Part shown: one piece after another, positions 1 through 11,239 of the stretch | How positions within the stretch are numbered: position 1 is the first letter of the stretch | Layout of the letters: the number at the start of each line of letters is the position of its first letter | NCBI GenBank assembly: GCA_964020085.1 | Contig: OZ026601.1 | Location: forward strand, 5,816,335 to 5,880,334 | Length of the DNA: 64,000 bases | Direction of reading: 5' to 3' | DNA from: Micromussa lordhowensis | Lineage: Eukaryota > Cnidaria > Anthozoa > Scleractinia > Lobophylliidae | The notes under the pieces: generated by a model | What the model was told of the DNA's origin: nothing | Database searches by the model: none | Seen by the model: the letters and a program-made list of their open reading frames with translations, nothing else | Made by a program: the position numbers and the translations under genes

Positions 1-1688
1 GCATGCGAAGCGGAATAACATTTGTACCACACCTATTAAAGCCTGCTTGACGTAGGAATACTGGAAATTGTCTACCTTTAACCTTTAGGGTGTTGATCGT
101 TCAGTGATTTTCCAATAATTTAGAAACCATACATTGTAAAATAATCTAGTATACATAATCCAAAGTGATAGAGAGCTCAAAGAGACAAAAGAGATAAATA
201 TAATATCGACCAGACGCCACCTGTTCGCTACGATTACGTCAACCGTAATGATTATTAGACAGGGACCAGAAATGATGGTGCAAAAACAAAACGTAGATAA
301 AACAATTGCCCTGTGTCTATTCATATGTCACATGTAAATCAATCGTCCGTCGCTAGGCGACTATTTATTGAACCTATTGAATCATTGGATCAGTTCCTCA
401 GATGAAAAGGGATCGAGTGTGTATATCATAGATAAGTATTCTTGAGACATAAAACTCTTTATCGTTAGTCATTGGTCTTTCTTTCATACTCTTTGCTCTA
501 AAACACACATTGCCACCATAAAAGGCAACGGGATATGGGCACATTGTCTTTCTGTCCACGATAATAACAGTGCCAAATTAGCTTGCAGATAAAGCCGACT
601 ACTCTAGTAGCTCAGATGTAGCATCAAGGGCTTTTTAGCATCTATGCAAAAAGCTGATGGCATTTTGTCAATGAAAACAGATTTTCCAAGTCTTTATTTC
701 ATGAAAGTGCTCTATAGGTTTGTCTATAGAAACAAGCAAAACGCCGCCGTTATTGTTTTTATCTCTAAATAGAAGTATAGCCTGAAAGGCCCGTTTTAAG
801 AAAAAAAATATAAGTAGCAACTCGACAAGCCATCAACTATCCAGGTTTAGGCATTTCTCGCCGTCAAAACTGTTAGTAAATCGAAATATATAACAATACC
901 GACATTAAATGGATGTCTAAGGCGGGAAAGCGTACAATTTCGAAATCAGCTTATAAATGTTCCATTACCTTTACAGTTTCCGTTGTTATTTAGTCAGAGA
1001 ACACAAATCCAGTAACTAACGCTGTGATAATAAAAGCGTTTATTTAAGGAACAATGCAGCTGCCCTGGAGCGAAGTTTCAATACATCGATGCGTGCCCTT
1101 TAGAAAAGTCCCTGTAGGAACTGCATTAGTTTCTTAAAAAAACTTCATTACATGGTTTGAACTTGATTCTTTATTTCTTAAACCTGACAAGCCTGAAAAA
1201 GGAAGATTTATGGTCCGCTTAATTTCCTCTTTCTGCCCGCAGCAGGGATTACTGAACTAAAGCATTTAGATTTGTATATGTGGGTGGATTACGTCTATTA
1301 CCTGACCGCACAAATTAGCTAGGCCAATATCCCAGCGATCTGAACTAAACATTGCTTTTTTTATTGATTTATTTTATGTTTGTGCCAGGGTCAAAGTTTA
1401 AACGTAATGGTAACTAAAATAAGAATGATGACGCAATTCATGCTGCGTGAAGAATCTTCCAGATCTCTCGCAAGACTATAACTAATTTGGATATGAATAA
1501 TCCTTTTACCATTTTTACACACCAAAGTATGCAGGTTTACAACAGTCATACAGAATGGTCAAGGGCTAGAGAAGCTTCGTCAGTCGAAAGTAAGTTGAGG
1601 CTTTTAACACTTACTGTGAGACTCACTGATTACCTGGGACGAAAAGCCCAACGCAATTATTGTCTTATTTTGTTTCACATATGCACCG
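1..1688. other. non-coding stretch, nothing recognised
   Basis: No domain, splice-bounded exon or terminal repeat could be recognised on either strand. The only open frame of note (1487-1711, plus) is 74 codons of unremarkable composition and runs into the transposon arm at 1698, so it is treated as chance. Confidence 0.5.
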
Positions 1689-1697
1689 CCATAGGAC
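1689..1697. repeat. target-site duplication, left copy
   Basis: CCATAGGAC directly precedes the left arm and is repeated exactly at 6119-6127 after the right arm. The 9-base length is what suggests the Mutator-like superfamily. Confidence 0.85.
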
Positions 1698-1820
1698 TAG
1701 ACTACGAGTAGTCCCTCTTTCGCTTAGTCCGTGCGTGACGCGAAATTTGAAGATTGCGTGAAAAAACGGCCGCGTGAGATCCTGGGGGCGAGAAGCACGC
1801 GAAAGGAGGGACTACCGCCT
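1698..1820 (+). repeat. left terminal inverted repeat, outer part
   Basis: These 123 bases are identical to the reverse complement of 5996-6118. The arm contains CpG-rich sequence around GACGCGAAATTTGAAG and ends ACTACCGCCT, where the 1.06-kb insert begins. Confidence 0.9.
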
Positions 1821-1928
1821 AAGCCCAAGAGTCTGAATTATGCGTTGCTCTCACAACGCAAAAATATGATTGGCTAATGCCGGAGCGTTGACAACCAGAT
1901 GTCAGCGTGCGATCAACACTCGATTTCT

Positions 1929-2363
1929 ATGAGTGACGTTTTGCAGGACTGTTTATCTCGATTTCCTAAAATAGATTCCTTGAAGCCGGAGCAAATCGAA
2001 GCTTTGTAATCGCTTCTCGCAGGCGATGATGTCCTCGCGATTCTACCAACAGGCTTCGGATAGAGCTTTTTGTTTGGCAAAGCAATCCTCAAACCCAAAT
2101 GCGAGCGTTTTAGTGATTTCGCCGCTCAACAGCATAGTCGAGGAACAAGTCGGGGAACTGACCAAGCTTGGCCTTCCTGCCGTTCATTTGAAGGAGAACG
2201 ATTCACAATGCATGGCAGATATTTCGCAACGAAAGTTCCGTTTCATTTTTTGTTCCATGGAGCGATGTCTGTCAAAAGAATTTCAAGATTTGTTGAAATC
2301 TACGCACGAAGGACCCGAAATCGAAATGGTAGTTGTCGATCAATCTCACACGGTCGAATCATG
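1929..2363 (+). pseudogene. RecQ-like DEAD/H helicase, first-exon fragment, broken
   Basis: From the ATG at 1929 the frame reads a RecQ-type lead-in (KIDSLKPEQIEAL), a stop at 2007-2009, then a Walker A-like LPTGFG whose lysine codon is TAG (2061-2063). After a frameshift near 2064-2080 it continues with VLVISPLNSIVEEQ, a CSMERCLS segment and VVVDQSHTVESW, which matches the DExH region of the family with Q in place of E. The match stops at a good donor (TG|GTAAGA, about 2364), with no later helicase exon seen. RecQ proteins unwind DNA in repair and recombination; this copy lost its ATP-binding lysine and cannot be functional. It lies inside a transposon arm. Confidence 0.75.
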
Positions 2364-2471
2364 GTAAGATTTAGAAACTAGATATACGCTTACATTTATT
2401 AAGATAAAGCTTACCGGTGATGTATTGAGAGCGTGTGTCGATCGATGTATTTGTGCCGTTTGTTATAAAGC

Positions 2472-2684
2472 TCATGTACTCGCTTGTTGTGTAACTTTTT
2501 TGACTTTGTTGTTGTCAGGGGCACTGATCAAAGTTCTCAAATAAATTCTCCGTCGAAACCCTACGTTTAAAATCGCCGTAAAAACACTTAAAGTTGCATC
2601 TACAAACGCGGCAAAATTCGTTACACGAGTTTTCTTTCCTCGGTCTTCCTTTTTAGGGGTTTCGCGATCGCTTGAGGACGACAT
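2472..2684 (-). CDS. unassigned frame facing the RecQ fragment
   Basis: A 70-codon minus-strand frame starts with a hydrophilic stretch (MSSSSDRETPKKEDRGKK) followed by FAAFVDATLSVFTAILNVGF. No family is recognised. Its position near the right edge of the 1.06-kb insert, pointing inward, mirrors the helicase exon at the left edge, which would fit a first exon of a second transposon gene. It may equally be chance; no acceptor or donor was tested by alignment. Confidence 0.25.
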   Translation of the reverse strand: MSSSSDRETPKKEDRGKKTRVTNFAAFVDATLSVFTAILNVGFRRRIYLRTLISAPDNNKVKKVTQQAST

Positions 2685-2884
2685 CCTTCACGGCATGTTT
2701 TGGCACCGGAAGGGTATATTTGAGCAATTATTTTACCAGAAATCTCCCGGGGTAGTCGACGACAGGCGACAATGACAGGCTGTCAAGATAAGGAATTCTA
2801 TTGGACATGGTTAATTAGATTGGAAATTTCACACCGAAAAATCACTCGACCGTGAAAGGGCAAACTCTTGGGCTTAGGCGGTAG

Positions 2885-2971
2885 CATTCTCGTTCCCATA
2901 GCCCTTTTCTCATCTCTTAGCCGGCGGAGCCTTGGCACGAGAATCGAAGGGCTCTGGAGACATAGGATTTT
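2885..2971 (+). repeat. left terminal inverted repeat, inner part
   Basis: These 87 bases equal the reverse complement of 5909-5995 and continue the left arm after the 1.06-kb insert. The match ends at CATAGGATTTT. Confidence 0.85.
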
Positions 2972-3269
2972 CCAGTCCTAGAATCTAGGACTTCCGGTCT
3001 TCATGTATGCAGTCGTGATGTTTCTATATAATGTATGGGACTGAAAATGGCAGCCGGCGAGGCAGGATTCGAGGAGTCTTTTTTCAGGCCTTAAATGGTA
3101 TCAATTTGAAGACTATCTCTGTCAGAAAGAGGTGATAAAGAACACTGCCGTTTTAAAGAAAGACGCTATTTTTTTACCTGCTCTGGCAAGTCATTGATTT
3201 TTCTGTTATTGCCCTTTGTTTTTTACCTGCCGACATGGATCGACTGACTGAATCGTTTATTTTGGTTGT

Positions 3270-3805
3270 TTTGCCTTAAGCTCTAACATCCTTCTAGCGA
3301 TGCTTAAGTGGGAGAAGCTGTCTCTTCGACGTAAACAACAGAAAGCTTTAATTATGTATAAAACATTGAATGAACTTGCTCCAGACTACCTTCAATGTCT
3401 TTTCGCTCAACGCCATGTTAATGATTATAACTTAAGAAATCTTGAAGGAAAACTTTCGCTTCCCAAGCTAAATACTAATTACTTAAACGAAGCTTGTGTT
3501 ATAGCGGGGCCTGTTTGTGGAATAACTTGCCCCAAGATTTAAAAAGCGTTACTTCTATTGGGCAGTTTAAACGGGAAATTAAGAAGGTATCTGAAAAAGT
3601 TTGATTCAGACGCCGTGCTTTTGTCGAACTTAATTCCTGAATTTAGTTCGGCACGGCAGTAGCACGACGTCTGAACTGGGCCTGAGATATCGGATTCCCA
3701 CGCGGCAGTCATGTAAAACAGTTGTAATGAGTTTTAGTTTTTAACTTTCAGCTTAACTGATGATTCTCTGTGTCTAAATAAAGATTTTACATTACATTAC
3801 ATCAG
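3270..3805 (+). mobile_element. LINE 3' end, 5'-truncated
   Basis: The frame from 3300 carries the C-terminal signature of jockey/CR1-type reverse transcriptases: WEKLSLRRKQQKALIMYKTL and then, after a small frameshift near 3500, a CLWNNLPQDLKS block and a lysine-rich end at about 3602. A 3' untranslated part follows with AATAAAG and a tail of TTACATTACATTACAT ending near 3805. The catalytic palm is absent, so only the tail end was copied. It sits inside the Mutator-like element and so probably arrived after it. Confidence 0.7.
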
Positions 3806-5908
3806 ACCGTGAAGCAAAACGATTTGCAGGTCAGCTGTCTAATGGTTCGGAATACTGAGCCACAAGGTTGAAATTAAAGATATCAAGCAATCAAAGTATC
3901 TAGCCACCTGGTGGCAATTGATGGAGTTAAGTTATTCCAATTTACTTCAGTTAAATATAGGGATTTGTAAGAGAACAAATTTTTCCCAGCAAATCTGCTT
4001 TGGGGACAAAGAATGTGACAAATAAATTTTGAACCTTTTTTGAAACAGTCAACATGTCTTTCTGTAGGTGGCTTTTTGTGTACAAGATTTAGCTTCTTTA
4101 TTTAGTCTTGCTCCACATTTTCTAATTAAGAGTGGAACTTTCTGATAAGGTTACAAATTATTACAGTGAGTGGTGCTATTGTTTGTGCGATCATCATTTC
4201 TAATCCTCATTGCTGTATGAGTAACTTTCAATCAGTAAAATTAGTCTGCAACAATTTGATTTACTAGTATTTACTAATGCAAAATGTGGAAATTTAATTG
4301 GCTGAGCTGAGCTGCTTCATGTTTATCACTGATCACAGACTAATTATTGCAATCATTGTTGAATCAGAAAACATTTGCATACCGGTACATTGTATTTACA
4401 GGAAGAGTTTTAGGCCTGCATATTCCCAATTTGATATGCTAGGTGCCTGCAGTCACACTAACTGCAGCAGTATTTGAGCAAACAAAATACATCAACTTCC
4501 CTTGGAATGGTGGATCCAGAAATCATTGCAGTGAATCCCAATGGCAGAACATTTTCTACACATGTTCAACACCAACACACACTGGTGATGACAAATCAAA
4601 GTGCTGCTTCTTCTGTACACAGCAAAAACTACAAGTTATGAGAAAGACTGATGATGCCTCCTACAGTGATTTACATACTGTCATTGTAGTCATTGTATAT
4701 TGACAATATAATTGGAACATTTGACCTCAAAACAGTATCCCTTGGTTGAGGATCTTAACTTTACCTGACTACTTGATTTGTATTATTACTAAAGAAAGGA
4801 GAAATTGTATTTGTTTTTGAAAAGTGAAAATTTCATTGCTTAGTGCCTATTTTGTAACACACATTGTATATTTCCCAATCCACTGTAAACTTTATCCATA
4901 ACAATATTATTGTTTATGTATCCTAAGTAACTGTTTTTTTAAAAACCCATAAAATGAAAACATCAAGTCATTTATTTTGTAAAAGCTGAAATTGCTCCAA
5001 ATGTTTTATATGAGGCTAGAAGAAACAGATATATTTTTCTACCCTCAATGTTGATAAAAAGGTCTCTTCATTTTGGGGGATTGATTGAGAGTCTCTCACT
5101 GATTAATTGCCACGCGTTAACACACAAACAGAACTATCTTTATGTCTGTTTTCAGTTGCACATATAACAGAGTTGAGAATTGTTAAATGTGTATAGTTTT
5201 ATACAGTGACAGATTGGTTTTGAAATTGATGGATTTTAAAAACCAAATTTCACCTAAATCAATTAATTATACCTTCCTGCAAAAGAAACACTTCCCCACT
5301 TTTTGCATCAGTATATAGCTTAAACATGGCGCTGTAGTATAGTCGTGTTATTCTTGGAAGCACGTGGTCTAAACTGAGGGGATTTTTGTTGTGATGTTGA
5401 TCGCTCTCAAAGACACATACGACCACTTTCGACACTTTCGCGGTTCATTCTTATTCGCCTCATCGTATAGTAGAATGCTGACTCGACGAAGGTGATTCTA
5501 CAACCTGTTGCAAGCCACAAAGAACGGAATTCTTTAATTTTCTTCACCTTTCTGTACAATGGTTCGCACAGCTTCGTTATTAAACCATCGACAAACCACG
5601 ATTTCTTATCCAGTTAAAAACTAGAGCACTTTTAAAATCTTCGGCTGCAAGTGTTTGCTTCTTATCTCGCCGAAAACATCAACCAACCAAAAAAAAACCG
5701 TTTTGTTACAACAGCGAGAAGTGTTGAGCCGTGAATTTGACTGAAAATAGGGAGAATTTTCTCTTAAATCTTCCATGTCCTCCATTATTGAAGGCCGCCC
5801 TTCACAGCTGTTTCATGTTTTCGCGCCAGCAATCCGCGCGAACATTTGACTTCCGTTCAAGATTTCTTTGTTTTCAAACAGCCAATCAAAAAATTCGAAT
5901 TAATTCGA
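3806..5908. other. interior of the Mutator-like element, no recognised gene
   Basis: AT-rich sequence without a recognisable transposase. A plus frame at 4443-4703 is fairly cysteine-rich (CCFFCTQQ) but matches no family I know and has no clear acceptor. A frame at 5731-5970 runs into the right arm and is considered chance. Confidence 0.45.
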
Positions 5909-6118
5909 AAAATCCTATGTCTCCAGAGCCCTTCGATTCTCGTGCCAAGGCTCCGCCGGCTAAGAGATGAGAAAAGGGCTATGGGAACGAGAATGAGGCG
6001 GTAGTCCCTCCTTTCGCGTGCTTCTCGCCCCCAGGATCTCACGCGGCCGTTTTTTCACGCAATCTTCAAATTTCGCGTCACGCACGGACTAAGCGAAAGA
6101 GGGACTACTCGTAGTCTA
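5909..6118 (-). repeat. right terminal inverted repeat, uninterrupted
   Basis: The 210-base right arm is continuous here and provides the pre-insertion version of the split left arm. It is followed by the duplication CCATAGGAC at 6119-6127. Confidence 0.9.
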
Positions 6119-6127
6119 CCATAGGAC

Positions 6128-7248
6128 GAGATTAATTGAACCTCGACGCTTGACCAAACCTTGATCTTTCCTAAAACATTTGGTTTTATCTCATTTTCAA
6201 TACTTCGTTGCCTATTTCGTTGCACTGTTTTGTAATTTCTACATCGGTAGCTGGTTTAATGGATCAGAACAGAGAAATTCTAACGAAACAAAAGACAGCG
6301 ACTTCCCAGAAGGAAGCGCATCACAAGTTTGAAACTCCGTTTCATATTAGTTAATTTCCTTTATAACATAGCTCGCACGCTAGTCCTACCTAATTCCTAT
6401 TGAGCCATCATGAACGAAATCTCTATATGCACAGGGCCGTGCGTATATCACATGACGTGCGCGGTTTCAATTTAGCTGCAAATTTCCATCGAGTTTAGTG
6501 CAATTTCCTATTGTTCAAGTTTTGGCAAAGTGAAGATTAATTAATATTATTCTGAACAATCCAAAACCGACTTCGAGCCTTTGACTGTTGCCAAGCTTAC
6601 AAGACATTTGAGTATTGTGACTTTGTTTGTCTACATTTTCATTATAATTAATTGGAAGAAGCGATTTTTTCATTGACAATTTTAGAATCCAGAAGATTTA
6701 GTGGCGTGTTAGGATTCTAACGGCCTTTGTTTTCCTTTACCGTGTATTGTGAGAACTTTGTAGTCAATCAAAACTAAAACATGTTTTAGCGCCTAAATTG
6801 TTGTCGCCATGTTATATATATATAGCTGTAAGTATATTTAGTTAAGGATGCACTTGGGAAGTTTGGATAGCAGTCAAAAGCCGGCTAGAGTTGCCCTCGG
6901 CTATTGCCTCGAGAAAAATTCTTACGCGTCTTCGGTGATCTCCAAACTTCGCCCGTGCATCCATAGCTCGATATACGCACGCTAAGAAATAACCAATTCT
7001 TTACTATCAGGGATTGGACTACGAGTAGGAGATCAAGTACGAGTACCTTATTCGATGTTCAAACCAGTGACGTTTCCAGGGAACTCGCTTATCATGTTGT
7101 TTTTGGCAGAGAGGGTAGTTCAAAGGATGAGATAGGTACGCGACGTTATAAAGTGGAGCCTGCAAACTAGAATTGAAAAGTCATTCTTGTTCCCCATTAT
7201 ACAGCTTGTGAGCTAGCGTGCGCTCTGAATGATCGAATCATTTAAAAG
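6128..7248. other. non-coding, one weak inverted repeat
   Basis: No gene is seen. A diverged inverted repeat pairs GGATGCACTTGGGAAGTTTGGA near 6846 with TCCAAACTTCGCCCGTGCATCC near 6941, about 120 bases across. A similar arm occurs at 34212-34232, so this is likely a small dispersed element. Confidence 0.35.
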
Positions 7249-7249
7249 C

Positions 7250-7745
7250 TATGCTATATTTAACAAATCAAGAAACCTCGACTGTGCTTTGTTCTGTTGT
7301 AGCCACACGGGAAGAGAGCTTCCTACTTCTTTATCTCCCCACATAACATCCGCGTCATCTAATAAAGGTGTTGCGGTTGTCTTTACAAAGAGTCCCCGGA
7401 TATTTCTTGGAAGAAAACATTTAATTCTTTGCAGTAAGCCCAGCTCTAGCAGCACTTTGCTCAGAGGTATTGCACATGGTCTGACCAAGACAGGCTATTA
7501 CTTGCCCAGATAGTTGTATGAATCTACTCTATCCAAGTTTCTATCCATGATTGCTAAGGTGACTGCATCGAAAGAAGTAAGTTTCCTCCGACAATCAATG
7601 AGCATAAATTTAGATCTCGAAACCTTAACAGTCAGTGTATGCTCGAAAAGCCATCGCGCAAGTCCTGATTTGTATTATACACTGACATGTCGCCACGGCG
7701 TCTTTAAGAAAATAACGAATAGATTAGCTTGGTTCACTGCTCAGT
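7250..7745 (-). mobile_element. LINE reverse transcriptase fragment, frame broken
   Basis: On the minus strand the sequence reads HTLTVKVSRSKFMLIDCRRK, then MDRNLDRVDSYNYLG, then LSWSDHVQYL and VLLELGLLQRIKCFLPRN. This is the order seen after the palm domain in coral RTE/jockey-type LINEs (the YLG and WSDH landmarks). At least one frameshift and a stop separate the pieces around 7500. The catalytic YxDD and endonuclease are missing. It is an old partial copy. Confidence 0.6.
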
Positions 7746-8084
7746 AAGTAAGTATATAAGTTTGTACGCATGTATGTAAGTAAGAAGAACAACATAATAA
7801 AATGAAAATGGACAAACGAAATGTAGACAAAGTAAATTAGATATGCTGTTACTTGACTGTTGTTTTAGTTGAAAGTTTACATATCCGTTCTTCAACTAGT
7901 ATTTAATTTTTGTGGTTATAAGAAATGAATAATGTTTAGCTAGTCTTGATTATATCTCCCCTGTGACTAGCATTGTGGGTAGCTGATACTATCACTGTAA
8001 AAGGCGTTGGAAGATGTCGCTATTAGGGCTGAATCAGAGACTTTCTTGTCTACATTTGACTGACTGATTTGTTCGGGCGACGGC

Positions 8085-8180
8085 CGACCGCCGACCGGTT
8101 AGCGCAGTAGGTAGAGTTCCGGACTAGCGTGCGGGAGGTCGCAGGTTCAAATCCCGGCCGGACCAACACTCAGGGTCTTT

Positions 8181-8213
<33 letters not shown>

Positions 8214-8425
8214 GACATCTGTAAATGGTTAGACTTTCTAGTCTTCTCGGATAAGGCCCCGTCTCACAACTCTTCATAATTAATTCTGTGGGACGTAAAA
8301 GAACCCACACACTGTTCGAAAAGAGTAGGGACGTAATTCCCGGTGTGGTGGTCTATCTCTCGTCTGATGGCTAAATGCTCGGAGATATTAGCTGCATAAG
8401 CTACTCTAAAATCCGAGGGTAAATA
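8085..8425 (+). mobile_element. tRNA-derived SINE
   Basis: The head carries a polymerase III A box (TTAGCGCAGTAGGTAGAG, about 8099-8116) and a B box (GGTTCAAATCC, 8144-8154) about 33 bases further on, as in a tRNA gene. Instead of a tRNA 3' end there is a roughly 250-base body and a tail AATAAAGTAATGTAATGTAA ending near 8442. This makes it a SINE, not a tRNA gene. No certain target duplication was found. Confidence 0.7.
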
Positions 8426-8689
8426 AAGTAATGTAATGTAAAGCGAGAGACTCGTGAATGCAGCATTAATTGTAGATGCGCAACATTTAAAACTCTTCTC
8501 CACCTAGCCAGAGGGAAACTTTTCCCAATGTATCTAGAAAACTATTGAACCGGTGCTAATTAAACTCATATTATGTGCAAAATATGTAAACCTCTTTACT
8601 TTTAAAAGTGGTAATCACGTGTCAATAATGATGCCACAAAACGACAAAAGAGAAGAGAAGCTAAAATCTGATCCGAAAAATCCGGAAAA

Positions 8690-8950
8690 ATAGGCAGAAA
8701 TAAGATATAATAATAGATATAAAGATAAATCCGAATTTTTAGCTTGCAAACACCAAATATGTGTAAAACGCACTTTGACAAGAAGTCTGAAAAAATATGC
8801 AATATAAGAATACAAGAAATCCAAATTAAATTAAAATAAATCACAATTTTTTGCTTACAAACGGCACCAAATAAATGAAAGACGCACTTTGACAAGAAGC
8901 CTGCATGAAAAAAGAACCAGTTGGAAAAACACATTTTAAGACGGATTCCG
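8690..8950. repeat. diverged direct repeat, period about 114
   Basis: CGCACTTTGACAAGAAG occurs at 8769 and again at 8883, with similar AT-rich sequence around each copy. The minus frame across both copies (8602-8955) is therefore internally repetitive and is not taken as a gene. Confidence 0.5.
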
Positions 8951-11200
8951 CTCAAGGTTCGAGCAATAAGCGCAAAAATTATTTACTAAAAATGTACTCA
9001 TGGCACGGTAACTTTTTTAATACTGTTTAACGCATCTCACTGTAATTCATTTCTCTAGGTGACCCCCGACCTTCAAGCATTCTCGAGGAAATTAATGTAA
9101 AACCTTGTAAGAATGCTTAATGCGAGTGTAATTCTGTTTTCAACTAATGCGAAATGTCCGTTTTAACTGAACTATAGATAACTTGAAGTTCATTTTTCCC
9201 TCGCTGGGTCAGCTTGAGAACTTAAATCTCAATAAGACCTTCTTACCTTTATCCAAAATATTACCATGCTAAGAGGGTTTTTTGGTAACTTAATTTTTGC
9301 CATTATTGCTCGAATGTTGCGCGGAAATCGTCTTAAAATGAATGGATTTGCGCAAAGAATTCACATCCGAGCAGAAAGGCTAAAGAGTGCGTCGGCGAGG
9401 AGTTAAAATCGCGTTATTTCAAGTACTTGTGATTGAGGTGGGTTTTTAAATGGTTGCATTACACGAGTACTGCATTGACAATTTTATAGGATTATCCCCC
9501 AATATCCTCATATTAATTAACAGGAAATGCAAAGAAATGTAATTTCCTGATTGCCAAACTTATAATTAACTTACAACAAACTGACAAGCTAGCATTTGTA
9601 ACCAAATGGTTCTTTCGAGTTGCCAGCACCTTTGTTTGGTAAAATTGTATCTATATAATAAATATAGTAAATAATTTATTAACGGGTATAAAGACGATGT
9701 GATTGTTGTTGTTGATGTAAAGAAGAAAAGCTCACCATACTTAACGTTTTACAAGACAAACACATTTCCCTATGGATGCCTTTTCATGAAACTTTCTTTA
9801 AGCCGTTTCAGTTCGTAGTCCCTCTGGTTCATTGATTCTTCTTACGCGCTTATTAATTTAGTCTGTTGTCAGTTTTGAGTTTTCCTTGGCTTCAATTTGT
9901 AAAAATATATATTTGTAACAGAAAAGACGTCTTTAAATATTTGATTTGTTCTTACTTTTTCGTTTGTAATTCGCGTCTTAGCCACTTCATACCATAATCA
10001 TTTTGGTACACAGTATCACTGTTGCAGTCAGAAAAATTATTGGGGGGAACTCAGGAAAAAACTTTGATGGCGCTATTAGTTTCCGTTTTCTGAGTAGAAG
10101 AGAACATTTTGGTAGTCATCGTAAAGATTGTGATATTTGGTTTCATTTTGTGCATGGATTTTTTAATCAACTGACCCAAGGAAAAGTAAGGGCAATCACA
10201 CTGACGTTTATTGTTGTTGAGACCAGTAAAATAAAATTTATATGAGATTAACTTTCAAAAGGAAGGCGCTTTTTGAAGAGGATTTGCTCCACCGACTTCA
10301 AGCTGAATAAATAGGCATATTTCACGGGTCAAGCACTTATTTTTCGAATTAATTATCCCTTCAAGTTCTCAAGACTGTTCTCTTGAGGTTTCCACTGCAA
10401 GCATAATTTTCGACCGAAGTCGGACAAAAGAAGAATTTTACCAAGACACGTGGGCAAAAAAAACCTCAAAGAATGCATCGTGTCGGTTTTCTGTGAGAAT
10501 GTTTGCCGGGAAATTTTGATGCCAATACAGTTCCCTACAGATTTGGGGCTTCCTACACGAGGCTTGGTAAGAATGATAAACTGATGAATTTTAATCATGA
10601 AAAGAAAATTTTCAAAGCACTTGATGCAAGCATACTAATCAATTTAGTATTAACCACTACTCTCAGGGGCTCCCTCTTTCGAGCTATAAGCATCATGTTT
10701 CGATCGTTACGCTATTCTGAAAGATGAAACTGTGACAAACAATGTTTATCTGACTGGCAAATTTGCCCTAAAATTATCCATGCCAGTATACCTGAACGGG
10801 CGCGTCTGCAACGTGCGAAAGTATGCTAAGTAAAAGTGAGCAGTGAAATACATGAAGTGGTAATTACTCTCAAGGTGGCACGCCATGCTGGCCGGAATGT
10901 TAAAATACTATGCCTCGATTTTTTTTTCTAAGCTCGTTATCTCTCTCAATATCTGTCCTTATTTCTTATAATTTTTTTCCTTCCTTTCTTGATTAAAACG
11001 TTGAATTTGTTTTATATAGATGTGAGTATAATCTTGTATAAGCCAGAGTCTTAATAATACTTATTGCAAAAATTAATTAACGTCAACCATTGTGTCAACT
11101 CTTTGAAAATTTTAAAAGTAACATATGACAAAGTGTTTTTAGCAACCAGCTACTTTAAAGATTTAGCGTTGACATAATATAAAATGCTATTACATTTATA
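8951..11200. other. non-coding stretch, nothing recognised
   Basis: Open frames at 10003-10245, 10353-10598 and 10503-10727 overlap on opposite strands and show no domain. The interval also contains pyrimidine-rich tracts near 10915-10990. Confidence 0.45.
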
Positions 11201-11209
11201 TTTACTTAC

Positions 11210-11239
11210 GAGATAATTGCAATTGCGTGCTAAATCCAT
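11210..11239 (-). pseudogene. possible first-exon relic of the secreted cysteine-rich family
   Basis: The minus strand reads ATG, then codons for M-D-L-A-R-N-C-N-Y-L followed directly by GTAAGTA. It resembles the eight-codon first exons of paralogues A and B (MDLTHIFL, MDLTNIFL) but is ten codons long. No TATA element lies 70 bases upstream and no later exons were found. Its flanks resemble those of the similar relic at 22639-22662. Confidence 0.35.

Larger units (their letters stand above)
1821..2884. mobile_element. 1.06-kb insert splitting the left arm
   Basis: The right arm reads continuously through ACTACCGCCTCATTCTCG, while the left arm is broken between CCGCCT and CATTCT by this segment. 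It begins AAGCCCAAGAG and ends CTCTTGGGCTT followed by AGGCGGTAG. Its flanks CTACCGCCT (1812-1820) and AGGCGGTAG (2876-2884) are therefore inverted, not direct, copies. Two coding-like pieces face inward: a RecQ-like helicase exon from the left and an unassigned frame from the right. It may be an internally deleted transposon or a captured gene fragment. Confidence 0.7.
1698..6118. mobile_element. Mutator-like DNA element, composite, 4.4 kb
   Basis: The outermost 123 bases (1698-1820) reappear exactly as the reverse complement at 5996-6118, beginning TAGACTACGAGTAGTCCCTC. The next 87 bases of the right arm (5909-5995) match 2885-2971, so each arm is 210 bases but the left one is split by an insert at 1821-2884. 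The element is flanked by a perfect 9-base duplication, CCATAGGAC, at 1689-1697 and 6119-6127. Long identical arms with a 9-base duplication point to the Mutator/MULE superfamily by established knowledge; no transposase gene is visible, so the copy is non-autonomous. Arm identity suggests recent insertion. Confidence 0.85.

Noticed and set aside
5731..5970. A 79-codon gene at the right of the Mutator-like element
   Set aside because: Its second half is the inverted-repeat arm, and its frame has no domain.
7015..7045. An end of the Mutator-like family (GGACTACGAGTAG)
   Set aside because: Only about a dozen bases match, with no partner arm and no duplication.
8085..8170. A functional tRNA gene
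   Set aside because: A and B boxes are present, but no 3' acceptor strand pairs with the 5' end and a SINE body with a repeat tail follows.
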